Below, one piece after another: positions 47,901 through 58,700 of a DNA stretch of 64,000 nt. Source of the DNA: Hermatobates lingyangjiaoensis (taxonomy: Eukaryota; Arthropoda; Insecta; Hemiptera; Hermatobatidae); contig JAPFBL010001617.1 in the NCBI GenBank assembly GCA_026182355.1, positions 4,251,001-4,315,000 of the forward strand. The letters run 5' to 3'. Both the position numbers and the translations under genes were made by a program. The notes beneath the pieces are model-generated. The model was given only the letters and a program-made list of their open reading frames with translations. It was not told the origin of the DNA and did not search any database. Each line of letters opens with the position of its first letter. Within the stretch, counting starts at the first letter, position 1.

Positions 47901-50900
47901 AAGTTATAACTTATATATTAAATTTATAAGTGACTTGCCAATCACTTGAAATAAGAAACATAAACAAGCAACGGAATACTTCAGAAGAATTCAAAACAAC
48001 CGCAACGTTAACACTAAGCTTAACACTTTACTAATAGTCAACACAGAATATTTAAAGTGATCGTCATTAATTTTTTAAGCATTAATCAAACAATTTCTGC
48101 ACTCATATAACACCTACAATGGAAAAAGTAGGTGTTTTGACAACTTTGCATCAATATAGAAATATCTAAATTATATTGTTTTCACTAGTGAATTCCATGT
48201 TAAAAATTCATTAAAATTTAAAGAAGCCTTAACGAATGAAGTACTAAATGAAAATGTAATAATGATTTCTCTAGATGTTCAATCTCTTTTTACAAACGTG
48301 CCAATTGATTTAACTTTTGATTTAATAAATAAGCAATGGGAAAAAATTGAACCCCATATTGCCATCACAAAGGAGAAATTCTTATCCATTCTAAATCTTA
48401 TTTGTGAAGCTCGATATTTCATATTTAATGGAGTTATATATAAACAAAAGTTTGGATTACCTATGGGCGCTCATATATCACCGGTTCTTGCAAACATAGT
48501 AATGATTGAATTACTAAAGTATTGTAAAAGTGAGTTAAATTTTTACTCAATAGTAAAATTCATGAAACTCTATGTCGATGATTTATTTCTAATTATTGAA
48601 AAAAGAGAATTGGATAATATTTTAAATGTATTTAATTCATATCATAATCGACTTAAATTTACATGTGAGATAGAAAAAGATGGCATTCTCCCATTCCTGG
48701 ATATAAAAATTATGAGGAGAAAATGGAAATATTTTAACCGATTGGTACACGAAACCTACCAGTGCTGGAAGAATAGTGAATTACTATTCTTACCATCCTA
48801 TGAATCAGAAATTAAAATGCGTTAAGAATATGGTGAAAAAAGTTGTGCTACCTCAATAAAAATAAGAGAAGGGTAAAAGAATTACTACAGAAAAATAATT
48901 ATCCAGGAAATTTGATTGAACGTTGTTGGTCAAAATATTAGAGCAACAACAAGAACCAGAAATGATACAAATACTGACTTAGAAGTTCAAGATAGAAAGT
49001 TTTTTAAATTTCCATATGTTGAAGGATTGTCGCAACCAATTAAAAAAGTCTTCAAAACACACTTACCTCAAGTTAATTTAGCATTTTATAGCAAAAGAAA
49101 AGTGAAATCGTTATTTTCAAATATAAAAGAGAAGATTCCAAAGGAATTACAGAGTAATATTATATATGCAATAAAGTGCAAAGACTGTAACAAAGTTTAT
49201 TATGGAGAAACCAGTCGTTTTTTAAAGGAAAAGATTTATCAGCACAGTTATTCTATAAGAAAAAAGAAAATTAATGCCACTGCATTAGCTGCACACAGTA
49301 TTAATGAAGGCCATAATTTTGATTTTGATGAAATAAAAATAATAGCCAAAGAAATGGATGAACAGAGAAGGAAAACTCTGGAAATGTTATATATTACAAA
49401 GGACCAGTCATCCATTAATTATAGAAGTGAAATTTCAAATTTAAATAGTATTTATTCAGGTGTGTTAAGTTAAACATTGTTGATAGATGAAAAATTGTTT
49501 TAGTGTCTTTTTGGTTGTCTGGTGAAATTTGGTTACCTTGCTTGGTTATTTCAGTTCAGTGTGGCGTGTTCATTCAGACTACAGTTGTTAAAATCCACAT
49601 ACTATTTTTCTTTGTAAAATAATTTGTAATGTAATACTTAGTATTTCTGTTTCAAAATTTATACTTCTGTAAGTTTTCTCACTAACCTATAGTCAAAATT
49701 TCTATTGTAATTTCTTAATTGTAACTAATTGCACTTTTATGTGTTTCATTTTTGAATGATTGTATTATTTCTTATATTTCCTCTGTTTTTGTAGGTCTAT
49801 GAAAAAGGTTTTAAATAAAGACCGAAACGTTGGCAATGAGAGTTTAATTTGAACCTGAAGAACTGACCGAGTCCCGATAAACTATAGTATTGTATATATA
49901 TATATATATATTGATAAAAGTATCGACCGTGGAATAGAAACAAAACTAAAATTTCTACTTTAGTTTTATAAAAGGACCTATGATACCTTTTTCATAGGCA
50001 GAAGTATAAATTTTGAAACAGAAAAACTAAGTATTACATTACAAATTATTTTACAAAGAAAATGAGTCTGTGGATTTTAACAACAACTGAAGTCTGAATG
50101 AACACGTGACACTGAACTTCAGTTCAGTATATATATAACATGCTTTTATAGAAACTGTATGCTTATATCATTATTAATTAACTTTTTTGATAAGCTTTCA
50201 AATTCCCTGGTTAATTTTCTGAGGTCCCTAGGTAATCGGAAGATCAATTCACCAAAAGATTTTGATTTCTAGTTGTTATTGGAGATAATTAACTGTATAG
50301 ACTTAATTCTATAGGCTACACTAAATGATCTTCTTCTAGTACTTGTGACATTATACTTCGACATATTTCAATTTAGCGTGGACCATCTTCAAGACATTAT
50401 TGGGTTATATTTAAAAACTTAAAAATAATTACCCCCCTCCTAACCTAACTGCCACTTCCCCTAAAACCAGATGTTGCCGAGTCCACAGATATCCAGGTCA
50501 CAGTGCAGTGCGAGGTCGAGTAAACATGTAAAAAATCAAACATTTAACTGTTATTTTAATATAGTATGTAATTATTTTTAAATTATAACCCAATCTATCG
50601 TGAATATGGGATCTTTGACAGACCGAAATATCATGTCCTAAGTTCAAGAAGTAAGATAATTTAGTGTGACCCACAGAATTAAATCATATAGTTAATTATG
50701 TCCATTAACAAAATCTTACAGTATAATGTATAAATATATATATAAACTATATTGACATAAAGAACACTCAGAAATGAAAGAAACTCACTACTATATTTCG
50801 ATGGCCTCGTCATCAAGAGGATAGAAACGACCAAAATGCTCGTCGAAGAACCCGTTCTTTCAACTTGATATATATATAAACTTGATTCACAAAAATATAC

Positions 50901-52631
50901 TTAGTTGAGTCGTCACCTGTATTCGGAGCGACTCACATCTATCTTCCTGAGGCTGAGGCAATCGAAATATAGTAGTGAGGATCTGTGAATTTTTTGAGAA
51001 TCAAGTTTGGTGGAATAGTATCATTTAATTGGTACTAGCAGACGTGCCCCTCTTTGACAAGTATTTTACAAAAATTCAGGTATGATATGTTGTATTTCAA
51101 AATATTATTAGAAAAAATATAGAATAGCAAAAAATATATTTAAGCACAGAGTTAAGTAAGCGCCTCTGTATACACCACATTAGCTGTCTGTGCTTCAGGT
51201 GCTTGGAAGAACAGAAAGTTGGGACCTCTGACTCTTGAGCAAGCAACATACAGTTGACCATGTGAGAAACACTTGGTCTCACTCTTTTCAATTTTTGTAG
51301 ACAGAGTTTGGCCTTGCGACTTATTTACCGTCATTACCGAAACAGACGCTGACGGAAAATTGCAACCGTTTGAATTGAAAGGGACAGTTGCTAGGTATCA
51401 ATGGTATACAAAGAATAAACACTGACCCCCTAGTACCCACCCAGTCATGATATTAACCTTTATGACGTATCTGTGCAAAGCACGAATTTGGAGTCGTGTC
51501 CGGTTGCACATTTTTGGGACACTAAAGTTTCGTAACAGCATGATTGGTGTCCCTACACTAAGTTTTAAGTCATGAGCAGGCAGTCTAGAAGCAGTCACAG
51601 AGTTAAGAAATTCAGTTGAATAATGAACTGCTTCCTCATCACTAATCACTGTTTACTGACTTGTAAGTTCTTTCCTTAGCTTGATATAGTGGAAGAACTT
51701 GTTTATTAATTTTTCCTGTCTGCTCATTTGTATGGCTGAGCATTGCTCGTTCACAAAGCCAGTTATTCTGAATAGATGACAGATCTTGAACTTCGGGAAA
51801 CACCTTGTCAATTCTGAGGTAAAATGGATAAACCAACAAAAGTCTCCACACAAATGAATATTCATTTGTGTGGAAACTTTTGTTGGTTTATCCATTTTAC
51901 CTCAGAATGAGTAAATACCACACAATTACGGATTGCACAACTAATGATTTAAAAATGACCTTGTCAATTATCACTTGCTGGGAGAGAACTTAAGCTTAAG
52001 CTGAAAGCTTAAATTCAGATTAAATTGAAACCAATTAGCAATACCTACTTGTTATACCTGTATATTTTCAAAATAAACATGTCTGTGAAGTTAGCCAAAG
52101 ACAGCTTAAAAGTCCATAACTTCGCTTCTACGTTAAATTTTGATCCATTCAAACCTTAGATTTTAAGTTAGACATACACAAACCTACTTTCAAAGTTTCA
52201 GCTTGCTATGCCTTATTGTGACTGAGTTTACTTGGGACAATATTTTGTGCTTAAAAGTCCATAGATTTCCTTCTACTTTACTTTAGGAAAGTAACGTCTT
52301 TCTCCTTTAATTTTCAGTTACTTTGAATTTTCAATCCATTTAAAGCTTAGAATTTAAGTTGACATACACAAATTTACCGTCTAAGTTTCAGGTCACTGTC
52401 ACATGGTAGCTGAGTTACTTGTTTACTTGTGGCAAAATTTTGCTGACAACCGACAGACAGAAATTTTGTTAAGGGTGGATTCGGTTTCTCTAATGTATGA
52501 AACGTAAAGATAACTTGAAATGAATCAGTTCTAAGCAATGTACAGACAAAACCTTTCTTTTATATATATATATATATACACTTTTTTTCGTTGGAAATAC
52601 GATCCAAAACGGACAAATATAGTTCAATATA

Positions 52632-52705
<74 letters not shown>

Positions 52706-55700
52706 GTGTTATCTAATCGGAATTCGGTTAATTTTCTAGGTTAAAAAATCAAACTCTTGTTGCCGATGTTTCGGTTTTATTTTAAAACTTTTTTCATAGG
52801 TAGAAGTAAGAATTTTTTGACTAGGAAAATGAAATTTACATTTCACTTAAAAATATTTTATTTAAGCCTATGAAGAAGGTTTTAAAATAAAACCGAAACG
52901 TCGGCAACGAGAGTTTGATTTTTGAACCTAGAAAATTGACCGATTAGATAACACACCTATTCTATTAAACGGTAGATATATTTTGAATCTGATATATATA
53001 TATATATATATATATATGGTGGCAAGTGGTGGGGAGAGGCAAGGACACCTGCGCGATCGCAGCTCATCTGGATATCATCTATTACCGCCGGTCGTCAGCT
53101 CTGTATCAAGCAGTACCATGTGTACAGTAATATATATGTATATATTACCATGATAAACGTTAATTATTTTTGGCTTAATCCATTTTCTGAAGCTAATAGT
53201 AAACACATTTTGTTTGGATTTTAATTTTATGTTCACATACACATACGACTAATAGACCCAAAAACACCATTACAGATGACGTCAATCATTATCCAAATGC
53301 CTTCTTCACCTGATTTCAGTGGTTGTAAGAATATTATTTACATAAAGTCTGTTATTTAAGAATTTGGGTTTAATTAAAAACTATTTACCGGGACCCTTTT
53401 TCTTAATTTGATGTGAGCCAAGAGGTGGCTGTGGTTTAGCAGGTTGACTGGCAATAGAGGCCCAAGTTTTCGCAGGGGGTCCACCTTCCTTCATAACCTC
53501 CTTGCTATCAGTACCCTTATCACAAAACCCCAGACTTTGTACACCTAATTCTAAACCTTTCACACTTTCACCTATAAAATATTAAAAAAACATTAGTTTC
53601 ATATTATCATTTTACAATTCAAATGTATATTTAATTTATCTACAATTCCTTGTAACTATAAAAAAAAGAAAATATCGAGACTGGTAATACAGTACTCTCA
53701 GATTTTTTTCTGTTATCCATTTTCTTGATGTTTATATAGAAATTCAATTTTTTGGTAACTAACACAAGAACCATGCAATTTTAAATATTTTGACTATTCA
53801 TGCAAATCTAATCATTCGTTATTAAGAATAACCACTCTGTTTTATTACTACGTCCGTTTTCTGTAATTTTACTGTTAATTTAAAAAAGTAACGTTGTGAA
53901 CTTAAATAGCATTATAGCGGGAGGTGTGGGATAAATCTGAACGGAGTATACCAATATGTTCAGATAGTCAGGTAGTAATTAGTGGTGTTGTCTTCGGCAC
54001 CTTCCTTAATACTTGCACGGGAGTGTCAGGACACATTAAACAAGCTGGTTCGTATGAACCCTGTTAGACTACTATGGGTTCGGGACATAGTGGTATTTTG
54101 GGTAACGAATAAGCAGATTCACTCGCCAAAATTGGGGCTGAAACGCCCTTTAGTGCTGGAACCGGCACTTCCACTTTCTGCTGTTAGTGTTAGACATCTC
54201 ATAAATGTCTGGCTGCAACAGAAATTGAAGAAAACTTGGTCGAATTGCCCGGGCAACAAACAGGCCAAGCCTTTTATTTTGGGCCCGTGTAGAAATTTCC
54301 TTCTAGGACTCGACAGAACTAGGGTGAGAAATATTATGGGAATTCCCACCGGTCACTGTAGACTAAGAAGACATTTAAGCATTATGGGCTTAGAAGGTAG
54401 TCAAAAGTGCGGCGGGGAAGTGAAAACTCTATCCAATTTGTGGCAAGCTGTCCTGCATTCAGCTTACTTAGGTTAAATATTTATGGTGTAAATATTATTA
54501 GGGATGAACAATTGGGAAACTCGAATGGAAGAATCTCCTGATCTTTATGGAGAGATCAGGGAGATTTTCCTTAGGATAGGTCCAGGCCACTCGGGGTTGG
54601 CAAAAGGGGGCCATTTAGTGTCCTCCCCACCCTTACCACTACCAGTACCAGTCTGTCTCTCTGCACTGGTTGATATAATAAGTCTTGTTTTACTTGAAGT
54701 TTCTAGAATGAATAGGGGCCATTAGATAACACAACCACCCTCTGTCCTCTCACCTCAGCTGTGTCAGGATGAACTCCTAATACTTATTTGTTTTCCAACT
54801 CATGAAAAATGTCATTCACCTGGGGTCAAAACCAAATAAATATGAATCCAATAAAAGTAAACTTCTCCAATCGATAACAGGAAGATCTAAACAAAAGATT
54901 TTTGTTGAGATGTTTCAAAACACTCATCAAACAGAAACTCACACAGGAATCTAAATAATTCGGGTTAATCTGGATAATAAACTAAACTGAAAAAATTAAG
55001 AATAGAAAATATTGATAAAAAGGTATAATTTTTGCTGCAATATTTTTGGAATAACTTGGGAGAAAAACCCAAAAACTACTCTTTGGATCGTAAAGTAAAT
55101 GGTGACATACATTGCTTGTAGTCTGATGGTCAAAGGGAAAAGAAAAAGGAACTTACTCTTCTTTAACGGAGGCTGGGATGCATTCACAAAACAGGAGGAG
55201 CTATGACCTCTTGCCCAACAGGAATGGAAACACTTCGAAAGAAAGCTGGAATTCTTTAAATTTTAAAGTTATCTAACAATCCTTAACTTTGCCAGTTGCT
55301 TTTTCTGCCAGTGAGGATATGAGAAAAGATGTCAGTGCCCTCCATAATTGGAAGGTGTAGTTCTGGTTTTAACAAAGAGTAGTTGTGGTTGACTCCCATC
55401 ACATTTTTTTGAGTTCCTCATCTGGTTCATGTGCTACCACAATACATTAAAAAGGCAGTTGTGATCAGTGGCGTACCTAGAACTTTTGCCGCCCTTTCTA
55501 TTATAAGTCAATCAAATAGTGGTTTTTATAAATTAATACACATAAATAAATTATTAAGTTATTTAATCAATATTAATTAATACACAGAGTAAATTTTTTA
55601 GACATATTTGTATGTACTCGTAAACATATTTATACAATATCTACTCTTCTAGCTTTCATACTAGAAAAATCGTGTATAATGCTCTCAAAATTTATATTAT

Positions 55701-58700
55701 TTGTAATTTCTTGTTCTATTGACATTATTGCAAGATTTTGTAGTCTTAATTGACTCATTGTAGAACGAAGATAATTTTTTATCAACTTCAATTTTGAGAA
55801 GCTTCTTTCGCAACTAGCGACACTGATTGAAATTGTTAAAAAAAATCTTAACAAAATTAAAATGTTGGGAACAGAATGTTCCAACCTATACTGCTGAATA
55901 AACTTTAGCAGATCAAGAGGGCCCTTCTCCCCGTTTTTCCAATGTTTTGCCTCTTCTTTTAGTGTAGGTACAGCCATAAAAACCTGGATCCTTTTTCTTT
56001 CAATATGGAACTGTTCTTTATCAATGTCAATCAAGTCATTTATTTTACATTCAAATTCTTCATTTAGTAGGTTACACGGTATTATACACGAATATTTTCT
56101 TACAAGGCCATGCAACTGATCGAAGCGTTCTTTTATTTCCTTTATAATTCTGTCCATAGATGAAAACATTTCTCTTCGTACTTCTTCTTCTAAGGATAGC
56201 CCCACGTCTTGCGAATTTTCCCCACTCATATTTTTTCTCCTTCTAACTCGACGCTCAGTCGACTTCTCCAAGTTTTCACAAATTATTTTGGCTGCTATAA
56301 CAGCGTTTTGTACTAGCGTATCTCTTTGTTCCATGAAATGTGTTTGCAAAGAATTTAGTTTTATATGGCATTGGTGGACATTTAACCCTTTTATTTGCAG
56401 GTATTTTTGAGCGTCATTAATTTCCAAAAGTACGGGTTCCCATAAATGAAGGTAACATAGAAAAGAAAAAGATTGCATAGAATTGAGTAATACTCCAGCA
56501 TCTGATCTCGTTTTACTATTTTCTTCTTCAGATGTCAATATTTCCAAAGTGCTTAAAATGTGAAAAAAATATTTTTTTTACTATAGTTACCGCGGCAGCT
56601 CTAGCGCTCCAGCGAGTTTCTACACTGCGTTTAACACCTTGACCAGCGACAGAAAGTAAAACATTCCATATGCATTTCTACACACCCTACTCTGCATTTC
56701 TACCTCTTGTTCTTTAATTAGAATTCAAAATTTACACTAAAATGCATTTATATACACCGAGGAATAATATTCGAAATCATATAGTTAATCATAATTTATA
56801 TAAATCAAATATTAAACTTATAATAATCATAACAATCATTTGTTATTCAAGAAAGAAAATAAATATGAAATGAATAAGTTGCTTTTTACAACTATAAGTA
56901 AATATAAAAAATGCCGCCCCTAGGAAAGTGCCGCCCGGTGCGGACCGCACCCCCCCCCCCCCCCCCAGGTACGCCACTGGTTGTGATGGTAATTCTTAGT
57001 TGAAATGAGCGTAAACGTATCAGCAGGAACATTTACTTACCAGGTAAATACATGAAGTGGGTCTAATAATATCCTACCTTCACCGCACCTGTGTAATCAG
57101 AAATACTTCGACATCTCCGAACCAACAAGTTATACATGCAAAAAATAGAATTTCAGGACATAATCATCTTGGTATATGCTGAGAATCTGAAAGTTGTTGG
57201 ACCAGCCCTCAGAGACGTTTTAAGATTTGATGAGATATCACTTCCTATAACAATCTACTGTGATACTATATATCACTATAAAGAAATACTTAGTAGTATA
57301 TGCGAAGTAATAGTGGAAATTATAAATTGGACTTTAGTTTGTGTGGATCACACAATATTTCTTATGGAGATAGTTTTATAGCAACTTCAGTTATAGCTGC
57401 ATCTTTATTTTATTCTTAATTTCTAGACACGATGTGCATACAGATCAGGTTTTGGATCATCAATGTGGAATTAAGGGAGTAGAATAATACTCAGTTAACC
57501 AGAGTACTTAATTATTGAATAACTAAGTTTCTGTAAAACAATCACTATCGTGAAAGGAGGGTTTAAAACAACTTGTCAGAAGCGTTCTCTCAGGATACTA
57601 TGATTTCCACATATGGCTCTCACAGGCATATCTTTATACATGATTTCAAAATAAATTTCTGACCTAGAAACTAAATTTACAAGATTAACTTATAACTAAC
57701 TGAATTCGACTTCCAGAGAGCAGAATTGTTTCATAAATTATCTTTCTCATCTTAATGTTAAAGTATTATGGTAGTGAATTGAAAAAAGTACGGAATTTAA
57801 TGACCTGGGTAAGGGTTTTCGTGATGCCTATAGTAGTGATCATCATAGTGTTTCCGGGCTGGCATAGCTGCAGGATTAGGTAAGGGAGTAGAATTCGGTC
57901 CCCAAGTAGAGTAATCTCCATTACCATGAAAGTAATTATAGCCCGCAGCACCAGCGCCACTAAAGCCTCCTCCAAACATACCTTCCATCCCTAGACATTA
58001 AATAGATCATTCAAACATTACTGTTATATTTATATTAAAATATTCAATCCACGAAATATACAAAATGCTACAATTACTCTGTTTTATATTACACAGAATG
58101 TAAAATAAAATAACATTCAGCACTTTCCTCTCCCATCAGTTATTATCTTAAATGAATACACACTAAATTCCCCAATTTGCTCCAACTAAATATTTAGTCA
58201 TAACTTTATATAATTATAATTAACACTCCTAAAGAACTAATCTGCGTAAAGATAACATTAAAAACTTAAGCAGATCTGTTTTCATAAAATGAAATTAATA
58301 AATCCCAATTTTTACTTTTTGTGGTAAGTAAATGCTTTTTTACTTACCAAAAGATTCATGACCTATCTGACCTCCATAACTACCTAAAAAAGTCACTGGT
58401 TCACTGTTAGACCATGTTCCTTCATTCACACCAAACGCTTGATAAGGAAATGACGTGCCATAATAATTGGGCAAATAAGGTTCTGAAGACATAGTCGTAG
58501 AAAGAGGAGCAGCATAACCCTATAAAAAAATACCTCAACTTTACAAACGAAGTTATGTAATGCTAACAACACAAGTAATCATTAATACCTGGTGTTGACT
58601 TCTCCAAGAATCATAATCTTCATGCTCACTCACATGTTCTTTTGGACCATTTGCAACTAAGAAATATAACTTATTACTTAATAAAATAAGTTATTAAATT

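Larger units (their letters stand above)
48170..50130 (+). mobile_element. Penelope-like element, 5'-truncated, with inverted terminal repeat
   Basis: It contains reverse transcriptase (48170-48825) and GIY-YIG endonuclease (48916-49473) frames, then a 3' region with GACCGAAACGTTGGC near 49829. The 3' region 49550-49810 recurs inverted at about 49960-50130, as expected for the variable pseudo-LTR arrangement of this class. It is inserted in a YTHDF intron on the opposite strand. Confidence 0.87.
51035..52575 (-). mobile_element. Helitron H5, with the longest helicase relic
   Basis: On the minus strand it begins in a TATA run with AAAGAAAGGTTTTGTCTGTAC and ends CACGTCTGCTAG|T at 51035. It carries about 250 codons of the helicase C-terminus and a 99-bp palindrome. 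It lies in a YTHDF intron in the same orientation as the gene. Confidence 0.83.

Noticed and set aside
48262..49473. Telomerase or group II intron reverse transcriptase
   Set aside because: The linked GIY-YIG domain and the motif set ([21 protein letters not shown]) are those of Penelope-like elements.
57136..57381. 81-codon plus-strand frame
   Set aside because: No motif, no splice context and opposite to the YTHDF intron; treated as chance.
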